From contig NZ_JNKF01000011.1 in the NCBI RefSeq assembly GCF_000702825.1, positions 372,001-436,000 on the forward strand: a DNA stretch of 64,000 bases. Direction: 5' to 3'. This DNA comes from Prevotella sp. P6B1. Its GTDB lineage: Bacteria; Bacteroidota; Bacteroidia; Bacteroidales; Bacteroidaceae. How positions within the stretch are numbered: position 1 is the stretch's first letter; each line of letters starts with the position of its first letter. Below are positions 42,137 to 51,335 of the stretch, one piece after another. Made by a program: the position numbers and the translations under genes. The notes beneath the pieces are model-generated. The model made no database searches. It was not told the DNA's origin and saw only the letters and a list, made by a program, of their open reading frames with translations.

Positions 42137-42877
42137 TTATTTGAACACTACTTTGCTTCGACAACACTCTACATCGCCATCTTTGCAAATACGGATACAA
42201 TATTCGTTCTCGCCTGTCTGTATACGATAGAACGAGAGCGTATCGCCCTGATGGGCCTCGGCTACGTAAGCTATTTCGAAACGTTTAATCTGATGCTCAC
42301 GATACCAGTCAAGATTCCACAAGTCGAGTACATGTTCGATGTACTTAACCGAGTTGATGTGACCATTGATATCTACGTCGTTATATTTGGTTTCTACTGT
42401 ACCAACCAACTGGGCGCTATCGTCCATTTTTACACGTCCGCCTTTATCAATGGGACATTCTTTGTCGGCAACAATCCAGTTGTTGATGGCACCATTATCA
42501 ATCGCGAAGATATCGGTTGGCTGACGTGTTTCGGTATCAATCATGGCCCAGATACTACGTCCATAGCCATACACCTTGCCATCCTCGCCTACTACACGGA
42601 AATTACGACTGGTAAAGAAGCGCATCGCGCTCTCAACCCATGTCTCTACATTAAACTTCGTGTACATCTGTGGCATCTCGTCCATCTCGATGGCCAGTCG
42701 TGAGAGTACCCACGAACGCTTGATGGTCATGAGATATTTCATGCCAAAACCACGTGCTGATGAGTGATAATCGGCAGCATTCAGCATGTGGTTGCCCATA
42801 TGGCCCATAAATAATCGATGCGAAAAGTCGCAATGAAAGGGCTCTGATAGAAATTCATATTTTCCTACTTTATCCAT
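42137..42877 (-). CDS. Acyl-ACP thioesterase (FatA/FatB-like)
   Basis: 246-residue cytoplasmic enzyme of the acyl-ACP thioesterase family, with two tandem hotdog folds. It includes GFGMKYLMTIKRSWVLSRLAIEMDEMP and FTSRNFRVVGEDGKVYGYGRSIWAMID in the first, and YNDVDINGHINSVKYIEHVLD, the family's catalytic N-x-H loop, in the second. It would release fatty acids from ACP. It lies within the ilv operon; the start overlaps the ilvN stop by 8 bases. In Bacteroidota this gene often follows ilvN and ilvC comes next, but ilvC is absent here. Confidence 0.9.
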   Translation of the reverse strand: MDKVGKYEFLSEPFHCDFSHRLFMGHMGNHMLNAADYHSSARGFGMKYLMTIKRSWVLSRLAIEMDEMPQMYTKFNVETWVESAMRFFTSRNFRVVGEDGKVYGYGRSIWAMIDTETRQPTDIFAIDNGAINNWIVADKECPIDKGGRVKMDDSAQLVGTVETKYNDVDINGHINSVKYIEHVLDLWNLDWYREHQIKRFEIAYVAEAHQGDTLSFYRIQTGENEYCIRICKDGDVECCRSKVVFK

Positions 42878-43412
42878 TCTCCTGTCTCGACTCTAAAAAT
42901 TCACTAACCTGCTCTTGCATACCACGGGTTACAGCAATACGTCCGCTACGGGTGTACTGCAGCACGCAACCAAACGTATCGAGGGCACGAAACAACGAAA
43001 TAATATCCTCGGTTACACCATGCATCTGTACAATGGTATAGGTAGGATTTACCTCAATCATGCTGGCCTGGAACCTGCGGATAGTACGCGATATCTCAGG
43101 ATTTTCGAGTACCATTGGCGTTGATAGTTTGTAAAGTCCCGACTCACGGATAAACAACTGTTCGTCAGTAAAGAAGTTTGCTTTTACCACATCTATTTTC
43201 TTCTCAATCTGACGGGTAATCTTTACTATCTGATCTTCGTCGCTCCAAGCAGTGATGGTGTACTTGTGTACGCCAGGAATACTTGATGCCGATACATTCA
43301 AGCTCTCGATATTTACCTGGCGACGGGTGAACACAGCGGTAATCTGATTAAGGATACCTGCAACGTTCTCCGAGTAAACCAGCAATGTATATAATTTCTT
43401 CCTATTTTCCAT
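42870..43412 (-). CDS. ilvN: Acetolactate synthase small (regulatory) subunit
   Basis: 180 residues. ACT domain at the N-terminus: YTLLVYSENVAGILNQITAVFTRR, then NIESLNVSASSIPGVHKYTI, the valine-sensing region of IlvN/IlvH. The C-terminal part (SRTIRRFQASMIEVNPTYTI) matches the second ferredoxin-like domain. It binds the IlvB catalytic subunit and makes it sensitive to valine. ATG at 43412 is used; a GTG 6 bases upstream is possible. Gene order ilvB-ilvN with a 26-base gap. Confidence 0.94.
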   Translation of the reverse strand: MENRKKLYTLLVYSENVAGILNQITAVFTRRQVNIESLNVSASSIPGVHKYTITAWSDEDQIVKITRQIEKKIDVVKANFFTDEQLFIRESGLYKLSTPMVLENPEISRTIRRFQASMIEVNPTYTIVQMHGVTEDIISLFRALDTFGCVLQYTRSGRIAVTRGMQEQVSEFLESRQENG

Positions 43413-43417
43413 TTTCA

Positions 43418-43433
43418 CTAATCACTATTCACT
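43418..43433 (-). repeat. Dispersed intergenic repeat, copy 2
   Basis: Inverted copy of the 16-mer at 1645-1660 (AGTGAATAGTGATTAG on the minus strand), in the ilvN/ilvB gap. Confidence 0.6.
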
Positions 43434-43438
43434 CTTCA

Positions 43439-45145
43439 CTATATCTCAAGCTGCATTTTGTCAACGTCCATACCTGGAGGTGTCATTGGTAGAACATTAT
43501 CTTCCTCCATAATGGCGCATTCCAACAGGAATGGTCCATCGGTAGTAAGCATCTTCTTTACAAGTCCGGGCAGATCCTTACGATCAACTGCAGCCGCATA
43601 GTTAATACCATAACCTTTGGCAATGAGCTCGTAGTTCGGGTTCATCATCTTGGTGAACGATTTACGACGCATCCAGAACATATCCTGCCACTGGCGCACG
43701 TTACCCAGGTAGTGATTGTTCATGACAATCATCTTTACAGGTTTTTGCTGTTCCATAATGGTGCCCAACTCCTGAATATTCATCTGGAATCCGCCATCGC
43801 CCATAAAGCAGCATACCGTACGGTTTGGGTCGGCAAAGGTGGCACCGATGGCTGCGGGCAAACCGTAGCCCATGGTACCTAAACCACCGCTTGTACACAA
43901 ACTGCGCTTGTGGTGATACTTGAAGTAGCGGGTTGCAAACAGCTGGTTCTGACCAACATCCGTAACCAGGACAGTGTCGTCTGGCGACATCTCAGCTACC
44001 ACGTTTACTACTTCGCCCATCTTTAGCGGGCCTTCGGTTGGGTGGATGGCTGGTTCGATGACCTTTTCGCGTTCTTTGGCATCAAGCTCTTTGAATGAAT
44101 CGCGCCATTTCTGATGGTTATTCGCATTAATCAGTGCGGTGATAGCAGGTAATGATTCCTTACAATCAGCTACTACTGCCACGTCGGTCTTTACGTTCTT
44201 GTCTATCTCGCTACGATCGATATCCAAGTGAATAATCTTGGCCTGCTTGGCGTAGGTTTTCAGATTACCAGTTACACGATCGCTGAAACGCATACCGATA
44301 GCAATCAGCACATCGCACTCCTGCTCCTTCAGGTTCACGGCATAGTTGCCGTGCATACCCAGCATACCTACATTAAGTGGATGGTTTGAAGGCAGTGCCG
44401 AAAGACCTAACATGGTTCGACCAGCAGGGATATCTGCCTTTTCGAGGAATGCCTGCAGCTCTTTCTGAGCATTACCCAGCTCTACACCCTGACCAACCAG
44501 AGCCAAAGGTTTCTTGGCATTATTAATCAGTTCGGCAGCTTTACGTACAGCCTCGTTATCCAACTTTGGATAAGGCACATACGAACGGATAAAGTCACAT
44601 TTCATAGGCTCCCAGTCGATTTCCTCTACCTGCGCGTTCTTGGTAAAGTCGAGCACCACAGGACCAGGACGACCTGTTCGAGCGATATAAAATGCACGGC
44701 TCACAGCCCAAGCCACATCTTCGGCATGACGGATCTGGTAGCTCCACTTAGAAATAGGCTGCGAAACGCCTACCAAGTCGACCTCCTGGAAAAAGTCGGT
44801 ACCCAGAGCGCCTGTTGGCACCTGTCCGGCAATTACCACAATAGGTGTCGAATCCATCATGGCATCAGCAATACCTGTCAATGTATTGGTTACGCCAGGA
44901 CCACTGGTTACCAAAACTACACCTACTTCGCCACTAACGCGGGCATAACCCTCAGCAGCATGGGTAGCGCCCTGTTCGTGGCGCACCAATATATGGTCGA
45001 AACATTTCTTTTCGCCTCGTGTATAATCATAGAGCGCATCGTATGTTGGCATGATCGATCCACCGGGATAACCAAAGATAGTCTTCACACCCTCGGCCTT
45101 CAGTGCTCTCATCAGCGCTTTTGCTCCTGTAATTCTATCTCTCAT
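43439..45145 (-). CDS. ilvB: Acetolactate synthase large subunit
   Basis: 568 residues, thiamine-diphosphate enzyme that condenses two pyruvates to acetolactate (or pyruvate plus 2-ketobutyrate) at the start of branched-chain amino acid synthesis. The N-terminal domain has IFGYPGGSIMP and HILVRHEQGATHAAEGYAR with the catalytic Glu (about residue 57). The central FAD domain is visible around AIGMRFSDRVTG. The C-terminal ThDP site is MGDGGFQMNIQELGTIMEQ with the GDG...N motif (about 450-476). Length is full. It lies between ilvD and ilvN. Confidence 0.96.
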   Translation of the reverse strand: MRDRITGAKALMRALKAEGVKTIFGYPGGSIMPTYDALYDYTRGEKKCFDHILVRHEQGATHAAEGYARVSGEVGVVLVTSGPGVTNTLTGIADAMMDSTPIVVIAGQVPTGALGTDFFQEVDLVGVSQPISKWSYQIRHAEDVAWAVSRAFYIARTGRPGPVVLDFTKNAQVEEIDWEPMKCDFIRSYVPYPKLDNEAVRKAAELINNAKKPLALVGQGVELGNAQKELQAFLEKADIPAGRTMLGLSALPSNHPLNVGMLGMHGNYAVNLKEQECDVLIAIGMRFSDRVTGNLKTYAKQAKIIHLDIDRSEIDKNVKTDVAVVADCKESLPAITALINANNHQKWRDSFKELDAKEREKVIEPAIHPTEGPLKMGEVVNVVAEMSPDDTVLVTDVGQNQLFATRYFKYHHKRSLCTSGGLGTMGYGLPAAIGATFADPNRTVCCFMGDGGFQMNIQELGTIMEQQKPVKMIVMNNHYLGNVRQWQDMFWMRRKSFTKMMNPNYELIAKGYGINYAAAVDRKDLPGLVKKMLTTDGPFLLECAIMEEDNVLPMTPPGMDVDKMQLEI

Positions 45146-45180
45146 AATTCATTGAACATTGATCATTGAACATTGACCTT

Positions 45181-46983
45181 TTAGTCGATTATTCTAACAC
45201 CACCTTTATCGGCACTCGATACGCTCTGGGCGTAGGCGCGCAATGCCTTGCTAACTACACGGTTTCGCTTCAGAGGTTGCTGTGGGCGTGCTGCCAGTTC
45301 GTCGTCGCTCAGTTTTATACTGATAGAACGACTGGGGATATCAATCACGATAATATCGCCATCCTTCACCTTGCCGATGTTACCTCCATTGGCAGCCTCT
45401 GGCGAGATATGACCGATACTTAAACCTGATGTACCACCCGAGAAACGGCCATCAGTAATCAGTGCGCACTCCTTACCCAGATGCATGCTCTTAATATAGC
45501 TGGTAGGATACAACATTTCCTGCATGCCAGGACCGCCCTTTGGTCCCTCGTGGGTAATCACCACGCAGTCGCCACTCTTTACCTTTCCACCAAGAATTCC
45601 CTCGCATGCGTCTTCTTGTGAATCAAATACAACAGCAGGGCCTTCAAAGTGCCACAGACTCTCATCTACACCAGCGGTTTTTACTACGCAACCGTCCTGG
45701 GCAATGTTACCAAACAGCACTGCCAGTCCACCATCCTTGGTGTAAGCATGGGCTAAGTCACGAATACAACCGTTCTCGCGGTCGGTATCAAGTGTGCCCC
45801 ACTCTTCGCTCTGCGATCCCATTTTTGTTGAGAAACGATTGCCTGGAGCCGTTTGATAGATGCGATTAGCCTCAGCATCTACAGCACCATCCACGATACT
45901 ATATTTTTGCATGGCCTCGTTGAGTGTTAGTCCATCAACACGTGGGGCGCTGCCATCAATCAACCCACCTTTATTCAGTTCGTTCAAAATACCAAGGATA
46001 CCACCAGCACGTCCGCATTCCTGTACCGAGTACTTCTGGGTGTTAGGAGCCAGTTTACACAAGCAAGGAACCTTACGGCTCAGTGCATCAATATCCTTCA
46101 TCGTAAAGTCGGCACCAGCCTCCTGGGCTACAGCCAGCAAGTGCAGTACCGTATTGGTACTACCACCCATGGCAATATCCAGCGCCATAGCATTCATAAA
46201 GGCCTTGCGGGTAGCAATGTTACGTGGCAATACGCTCTCGTCGCCATCCTCGTAGTATGCGAATGCATTCTTTACAACCTGACGGGCAGCAGCCTTGAAC
46301 AGCTCGATACGGTTGGTATGGGTAGCCAAGATGGTACCATTGCCAGGCAGTGAGAGACCGATAGCTTCGGTGAGTGAGTTCATCGAGTTGGCAGTAAACA
46401 TACCTGAGCAGCTACCGCAACCAGGACATGCACACTGTTCTATCTCCTTCATTTCGTCGTCGGATACCGTTGGGTCGGCACCTTTAATCATGGCCGTAAT
46501 CAGGTCGGCATTCTCGCCTCTCCATTTGCCAGCCTCCATAGGACCGCCACTACAAAACACCGTAGGGATATTCAGTCGCATCGATGCCATCAGCATACCT
46601 GGGGTTACCTTATCACAGTTCGAAATGCAAATCATAGCATCAGCTTTATGGGCATTTACCATGTACTCCACAGAGTCGGCAATGATGTCACGCGAAGGCA
46701 GACTGTATAACATACCATCATGTCCCATTGCAATACCATCATCGATGGCGATAGTATTGAATTCGGCAGCATAACAGCCCATTTTCTCTATTTCCTCACG
46801 TACTATCTGACCTATCTCGTGGAGATGTGTATGGCCGGGTACAAATTGGGTAAACGAGTTGACGACGGCAATAATGGGTTTACCAAACTGCTCGTGTTTC
46901 ATACCCGTGGCTACCCACAAGGCGCGGGCGCCAGCCATTCTTCTACCTTCGGTGCATACAGCACTTCTCAACTGGTGTTTCAT
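45181..46983 (-). CDS. ilvD: Dihydroxy-acid dehydratase
   Basis: 600 residues, iron-sulfur dehydratase making 2-keto acids for valine, isoleucine and leucine. Cluster Cys and catalytic motifs are present: [18 protein letters not shown] (about residue 125), [22 protein letters not shown] (about 198) and the C-terminal [22 protein letters not shown]. First gene of the minus-strand operon; a -7 box sits just upstream. A short direct repeat (TTGAACATTGA twice) fills the gap to ilvB. Secure. Confidence 0.96.
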   Translation of the reverse strand: MKHQLRSAVCTEGRRMAGARALWVATGMKHEQFGKPIIAVVNSFTQFVPGHTHLHEIGQIVREEIEKMGCYAAEFNTIAIDDGIAMGHDGMLYSLPSRDIIADSVEYMVNAHKADAMICISNCDKVTPGMLMASMRLNIPTVFCSGGPMEAGKWRGENADLITAMIKGADPTVSDDEMKEIEQCACPGCGSCSGMFTANSMNSLTEAIGLSLPGNGTILATHTNRIELFKAAARQVVKNAFAYYEDGDESVLPRNIATRKAFMNAMALDIAMGGSTNTVLHLLAVAQEAGADFTMKDIDALSRKVPCLCKLAPNTQKYSVQECGRAGGILGILNELNKGGLIDGSAPRVDGLTLNEAMQKYSIVDGAVDAEANRIYQTAPGNRFSTKMGSQSEEWGTLDTDRENGCIRDLAHAYTKDGGLAVLFGNIAQDGCVVKTAGVDESLWHFEGPAVVFDSQEDACEGILGGKVKSGDCVVITHEGPKGGPGMQEMLYPTSYIKSMHLGKECALITDGRFSGGTSGLSIGHISPEAANGGNIGKVKDGDIIVIDIPSRSISIKLSDDELAARPQQPLKRNRVVSKALRAYAQSVSSADKGGVRIID

Positions 46984-47018
46984 ATTTCAATATTTGTTTA
47001 AATCCCAAAATTTAGCCG

Positions 47019-47026
47019 CAAAAGTA
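47019..47026 (-). promoter_or_regulatory. -7 element of the ilvD operon
   Basis: TACTTTTG on the minus strand, 36 bases before the ilvD ATG. The -33 position is weak. Confidence 0.5.
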
Positions 47027-47069
47027 CAAATAAACTATCAAATAGCCAACTATTTCGGAAAATTATTAG

Positions 47070-47077
47070 TAAATTTG
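47070..47077 (+). promoter_or_regulatory. -7 element of the GH2 gene
   Basis: TAAATTTG, 33 bases before the ATG at 47111. It is back-to-back with the ilvD -7 box; the -33 position is weak. Confidence 0.5.
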
Positions 47078-47110
47078 CAGCAAAAATATGATTACTAATA
47101 ACAAATTGAA

Positions 47111-49579
47111 ATGAAACAACAACTATTATCATGGCTTTTGGCCGTTCCTTTAGCTGTAGGTGCTCAGCAGCGACAAGAGTTGACACTGACAGACAATTGG
47201 CAATTCTCGCACGACAAATTGTCGTGGCAGAATGTAAGCGTACCTCACGATTGGGCTATTGCTGGTCCGTTCGATAAGAAATGGGATCTGCAAACAGTAG
47301 CTATTGTACAGAACGGTGAGACCGAAGCTACAGAGAAAAGCGGTCGATCAGGTGCATTGCCTTGGATAGGAAAAGGATATTATAAACGCACTTTCACCAT
47401 CCCCAAGGATTGTCCACATGCTGAACTGGTTTTCGATGGTGCGATGGCAGAACCGCATGTTTATATCAACGGTAAGGAGGCTGCATTCTGGGCTTATGGC
47501 TATAACACCTTCCGCGTTGACATTACCCCCTATATGAAAGCGGGCGATAACTTACTCGAGGTTGATTTGCAGAACCTCGAAGAGAGTAGTCGCTGGTATC
47601 CTGGAGCAGGCATCTACCGTCCCGTGAAACTTGTACTCACGGGTGAAGATTGGATTGACCCATGGAAGACTTTTATCCGTACACGTAGCCTGCGTTTTGG
47701 TGACGCTAAACTCGATATCACCGTAGGTACAGGAAGTCCAGCAGATACAGATTTCTCATTTGAGGTAGAGATTTATGACCGCGAAGGAAATATGGTTGCC
47801 AAAGGCATCAGTAACAAGGTGGGCAGCATGGGAACTGCAGATATGAGCATCACTGTGGAAAATGCAAAGCTATGGACACCTGAGACACCTTATTTATACA
47901 CTGCGCGCATTAAATATCTTGAAAATGGTCAGGTATTAGATGCTACCACCCAGAAGTTCGGCATTCGTACCGTCAAGGTATCGAAGGATGGTGGTTTTCA
48001 GTTGAATGGTCAGACGCGCAAAATCAAGGGTGTGTGTCTGCATCACGATCTTGGCCCGCTTGGAGCAGCAGTAAACAAGGCGGCGCTCATCCGACAGATC
48101 AAGACGATGAAGGAGATGGGATGCAACGCCATCCGTACATCGCACAATATGCCCTCACAGATGCAGATGGACATTTGCGATTCGTTAGGCATGATGGTGA
48201 TGGCAGAGAGTTTTGATATGTGGATCTATCCCAAGTGTAAGAATGGCTACGCACGTTTCTTCGAGGAATGGTGCTATCGTGATGTAGAGAATTTGGTACT
48301 TGCCAACCGTAATCACCCCAGCATCGTGATGTGGAGCATCGGAAACGAGATTCCAGAACAAGGAAGCGAGGACGGTGCGGAGATTTCGGAGTATCTACAG
48401 GACATCTGTCATAGCCTCGACCCTACACGTCCTGTAACACAGGGACTCGATCATGCTGAAAAATCAATAGAAAGTGGCGTGGCCAAGCTGATGGATATAC
48501 CCGGTTTCAATTATCGTGTACATAAATATAAGAACAGCATCCAGCAATTGCCTCAAGGTTTCTTACTTGGTTCCGAAACAGCTTCGACAGTTAGCAGTCG
48601 CGGCATCTACAAGTTTCCCGTAGAACCCGACGATAATGCACGTTACGCCTCATGGGCACCAGGTTACGATCCAAAAGCAATCGAGAAGGCCGATGGACAA
48701 TGCTCGAGCTACGATCTGGAGTATTGCCCATGGAGCAATCTGCCTGATGACGATTGGGCCATGCAGGATGATTATCCCTGGGTGATTGGTGAGTTCGTCT
48801 GGACAGGATATGACTATCTGGGTGAGCCTTCACCCTACGATGAGTACTGGCCCGCTCGTAGTAGCTATTTCGGTATCTGCGACCTCGCAGGACTGCCTAA
48901 GGACCGCTACTATCTGTACCGTTCACACTGGAACCAGAAACAGCATACCATCCATTTGTTGCCCCATTGGAGCTTCGGGCGCGAACGTATCGGACAAATA
49001 ACGCCCGTGTATTGCTACACTGACTATCCTACAGCAGAACTCTTTGTGAATGGCAAGAGTCAAGGTAAGATCACGAAGGATCCAACATCACGCTTGGATC
49101 GTTACCGTCTCCGTTGGAATCATGTCAGATATCAGCCAGGCTCATTGAAGGTTGTGGTCTATGATGCTGATGGCAAACGTGTTGGCGAGAAGACTATCCG
49201 TACGGCAAATAAGCCTGCCGTACTGAAACTTGATGTCTGGACTCAGCACAATCAAGCAACCAGCAACGAGGGCTTCCAACTCAATGCCGATGGTGAGGAT
49301 ATGGCATTCGTTACCGTATCACTGACTGATAGTCGAGGTACATTAGTTCCTCAGGCTGACGACCAACTCACTTTCCAGGTTACGGGTGCGGGAACTTTTG
49401 AGGCAGTCTGCAATGGTGATGCCACCAGTCTGGAATCGTTTAAGCAGCCCACAATGAAGCTCTTCAACGGTCAGTTGGTTGTCGTTGTACGTGCTGCCAA
49501 ACAGTCTGGTACAGTTACCTTGAAGGTGATGGATAAGAAACGGGGAATCAGTAAGTCGATACAGCTAAAAGTAGGCTGA
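47111..49579 (+). CDS. GH2 beta-galactosidase-like enzyme, exported
   Basis: 822 residues. A short signal peptide (LLSWLLAVPLAVGAQ) is followed by the GH2 sugar-binding domain (WQNVSVPHDWAI, GKGYYKRTF), the immunoglobulin-like domain and the TIM barrel. The catalytic acid/base is in NHPSIVMWSIGNEIPEQG (Glu about 414) and the nucleophile in WVIGEFVWTGYDYLG (Glu about 562). C-terminal Ig-like/DUF4982-type domains follow, including NADGEDMAFVTVSLTDSRG. It probably removes beta-galactosyl (or similar) residues in the periplasm. Isolated, without SusC/D. Its 3' end overlaps cobD by 32 bases, and the terminator lies inside cobD. Confidence 0.93.
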   Translation: MKQQLLSWLLAVPLAVGAQQRQELTLTDNWQFSHDKLSWQNVSVPHDWAIAGPFDKKWDLQTVAIVQNGETEATEKSGRSGALPWIGKGYYKRTFTIPKDCPHAELVFDGAMAEPHVYINGKEAAFWAYGYNTFRVDITPYMKAGDNLLEVDLQNLEESSRWYPGAGIYRPVKLVLTGEDWIDPWKTFIRTRSLRFGDAKLDITVGTGSPADTDFSFEVEIYDREGNMVAKGISNKVGSMGTADMSITVENAKLWTPETPYLYTARIKYLENGQVLDATTQKFGIRTVKVSKDGGFQLNGQTRKIKGVCLHHDLGPLGAAVNKAALIRQIKTMKEMGCNAIRTSHNMPSQMQMDICDSLGMMVMAESFDMWIYPKCKNGYARFFEEWCYRDVENLVLANRNHPSIVMWSIGNEIPEQGSEDGAEISEYLQDICHSLDPTRPVTQGLDHAEKSIESGVAKLMDIPGFNYRVHKYKNSIQQLPQGFLLGSETASTVSSRGIYKFPVEPDDNARYASWAPGYDPKAIEKADGQCSSYDLEYCPWSNLPDDDWAMQDDYPWVIGEFVWTGYDYLGEPSPYDEYWPARSSYFGICDLAGLPKDRYYLYRSHWNQKQHTIHLLPHWSFGRERIGQITPVYCYTDYPTAELFVNGKSQGKITKDPTSRLDRYRLRWNHVRYQPGSLKVVVYDADGKRVGEKTIRTANKPAVLKLDVWTQHNQATSNEGFQLNADGEDMAFVTVSLTDSRGTLVPQADDQLTFQVTGAGTFEAVCNGDATSLESFKQPTMKLFNGQLVVVVRAAKQSGTVTLKVMDKKRGISKSIQLKVG

Positions 49580-50480
49580 TTGTACTCTCTGCAAAAACAA
49601 TGATTAGCATTAGAATTTCAGCTGTCCGATTCACGCGGACAGCTGTTTTCATATCTGCCGTGTTCAACTCTCTATCGTTATCACCAATATAAGGCTTGTC
49701 GAATACTTCGCCAAAATACTTATGCGGTCCGCCGAAACGGCAATTCAGTATACTGGCCAATGCGGCCTCTGGGTAGCCGCTATTAGGTGATGCATGATTT
49801 CGCCCGTTACGCATCACAAAACTAAGGTGCTTGGGTCTGCCAAGAACCATCAACACCGCTGTTAAACGAGCCGGGATATAGTTAGCTACATCATCGATAT
49901 GGGCAGCCCAACAGCCAAACAGCAGATAGCGTTCGGTGCGATAGCCAATCATCGAGTCGAGTGTGTTCACCATCTTATAGGCCAACATACCTGGTGTACC
50001 CAGTAGCGCAAGCCAGAACAACGGAGCAATCACACCATCACACAGGTTCTCGGCCAGTGTTTCGAGTGCAGCTTTTCGTACCTCTTGGGCTGTGAGTTCG
50101 GATGTGTCGCGCCCCACAATTCGTGCCACCTGCGCCCTACCCTCATCCAACGAACGCTCGAGCGCTACAAATACTTGTCGCACCTCACGTATCAGCGTAG
50201 TGCCTGCCAGACAGTAAAATACAATAATAGCATCGAATATCATTGACCATTCTTGGACGAGCGGCTTGCGTATAGCCCAAGTGACACCAAACACCATTGC
50301 TATCAATCCTACTGCCAACAGTGCACCTTTTAGTTTGCGGTGGGCACTATGGTTAAGATGCTTCTCGCCAAAGGCAATTATCCGTCCGAACCATACAATG
50401 GGATGTGGCAACTTCTCTGGGTCGCCAAATACCAAATCGGCCAGCCAACCTAAAATCAGTGATACAGGGTTTATGAACAC
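49548..50480 (-). CDS. cobD: Adenosylcobinamide-phosphate synthase
   Basis: 310-residue membrane protein, CobD/CbiB family: attaches aminopropanol phosphate to adenosylcobyric acid. I start at GTG 50480 (VFINPVSLILGWLADLVFGDP), because the -7 box at 50509-50516 sits upstream of it and inside the longer open frame that begins at 50519. The family signature GDPEKLPHPIVWFGRII is at about residues 19-35; later come TLAENLCDGVIAPLFW and MVNTLDSMIGYRTERY, then a Pro/Gly-rich GRNHASPNSGYPEAALA. It is divergent from cobS-cobU-cobT. Confidence 0.93.
   Translation of the reverse strand: MFINPVSLILGWLADLVFGDPEKLPHPIVWFGRIIAFGEKHLNHSAHRKLKGALLAVGLIAMVFGVTWAIRKPLVQEWSMIFDAIIVFYCLAGTTLIREVRQVFVALERSLDEGRAQVARIVGRDTSELTAQEVRKAALETLAENLCDGVIAPLFWLALLGTPGMLAYKMVNTLDSMIGYRTERYLLFGCWAAHIDDVANYIPARLTAVLMVLGRPKHLSFVMRNGRNHASPNSGYPEAALASILNCRFGGPHKYFGEVFDKPYIGDNDRELNTADMKTAVRVNRTAEILMLIIVFAESTISLLLAVSTY
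49619..49649 (+). terminator. Terminator of the GH2 gene inside cobD coding DNA
   Basis: Perfect ten-base stem CAGCTGTCCG / CGGACAGCTG, loop ATTCACG, then TTTT, 40 bases after the GH2 stop. It lies within the 3' coding end of cobD on the opposite strand. Confidence 0.85.
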
Positions 50481-50508
50481 GATGCTATAATTTATTTGTT
50501 TCTGTTTG

Positions 50509-50516
50509 CAAAAGTA
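50509..50516 (-). promoter_or_regulatory. -7 element of cobD
   Basis: TACTTTTG on the minus strand, 29 bases before the GTG start at 50480. Confidence 0.6.
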
Positions 50517-50529
50517 CAAAAATAATTAG

Positions 50530-50537
50530 TATCTTTG
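50530..50537 (+). promoter_or_regulatory. -7 element of cobS-cobU-cobT
   Basis: TATCTTTG, 19 bases before the cobS ATG. With the cobD -7 box only 13 bases away on the other strand, the two promoters overlap. TTTG at 50505-50508 could serve as -33 (21-base spacing). No cobalamin riboswitch was recognised; the space is too short for one. Confidence 0.65.
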
Positions 50538-50555
50538 CCCTCAAAATCGAAAATT

Positions 50556-51335
50556 ATGCAGATAAATATAGATAGAACGCATTGGTACGACCGCATCTGG
50601 GCGGCGCTGATATTTTTTACGCGATTGCCGTTTTGGCGATTGCACCAGCCACCTAAGGAATGTTACGCTACGGTGGTTGAACACTGGCCGTTGGCAGGAT
50701 GGATCACCGGTGGAGCAATGGCTGCCACGCTGTATTTCGGCAGTTGGTATCTGCCGTATATGGTGGCTGTGCTGCTGGCGATAGTGGTTCGACTGCTCGT
50801 AACGGGTGCTCTGCACGAGGATGGATTGGCTGACTTTCTGGATGGTTTCGGAGGTGGCGGCAGCAGTCGAGAGCGCATACTCGCCATCATGAAAGATTCA
50901 CATATCGGCACCTATGGCGTGATAGGACTGATTTGTTACGAACTGTTATTGGCTGCTTCGCTACTTTCGATGACACCACAGTTGGCTGCACTCACCATCC
51001 TGGCTGCCGACCCATACTCAAAAATGGTCACATCGCAACTCATCACGATGATGCCCTACGCACGGCGCGAGGAAGATGCAAAGAACAAAACCGTCTATCG
51101 CAAAATCAGTTGGCAGGCAGGAGTTGGGTTAGCTGTTCAAGGATTGCTACCTATGGCCGCCTATATCTGGTACACGGGCATACGCTGGGATCTGATTATC
51201 TTTATCCCAGCCCTCGTGATGTATTTCCTATATCTGCTCATCTGGCGAAAGATTCACGGCTATACTGGCGACTGCTGCGGAGCCGTTTGCCTGCTGGTTG
51301 AGTTGAGTGTTTATTTGGTAGTTTGTACGCAATGA
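50556..51335 (+). CDS. cobS: Adenosylcobinamide-GDP ribazoletransferase (cobalamin synthase)
   Basis: 259-residue polytopic membrane enzyme that joins alpha-ribazole (phosphate) and adenosylcobinamide-GDP to give cobalamin (phosphate). ATG at 50556 (MQINIDRTHWYDRIW) fits the promoter at 50530. Signature segments are ALIFFTRLPFW at the start, VTGALHEDGLADFLDGFGGG (metal-binding Asp-rich loop, about residues 82-100), LAIMKDSHIGTYGV and a C-terminal GYTGDCCGAVCLLVE. The stop codon overlaps cobU (ATGA). Confidence 0.94.
   Translation: MQINIDRTHWYDRIWAALIFFTRLPFWRLHQPPKECYATVVEHWPLAGWITGGAMAATLYFGSWYLPYMVAVLLAIVVRLLVTGALHEDGLADFLDGFGGGGSSRERILAIMKDSHIGTYGVIGLICYELLLAASLLSMTPQLAALTILAADPYSKMVTSQLITMMPYARREEDAKNKTVYRKISWQAGVGLAVQGLLPMAAYIWYTGIRWDLIIFIPALVMYFLYLLIWRKIHGYTGDCCGAVCLLVELSVYLVVCTQ

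Noticed and set aside
50481..50555. Cobalamin riboswitch before the cob genes
   Set aside because: The space is under 80 bases and filled by two promoters; no conserved riboswitch box was seen.
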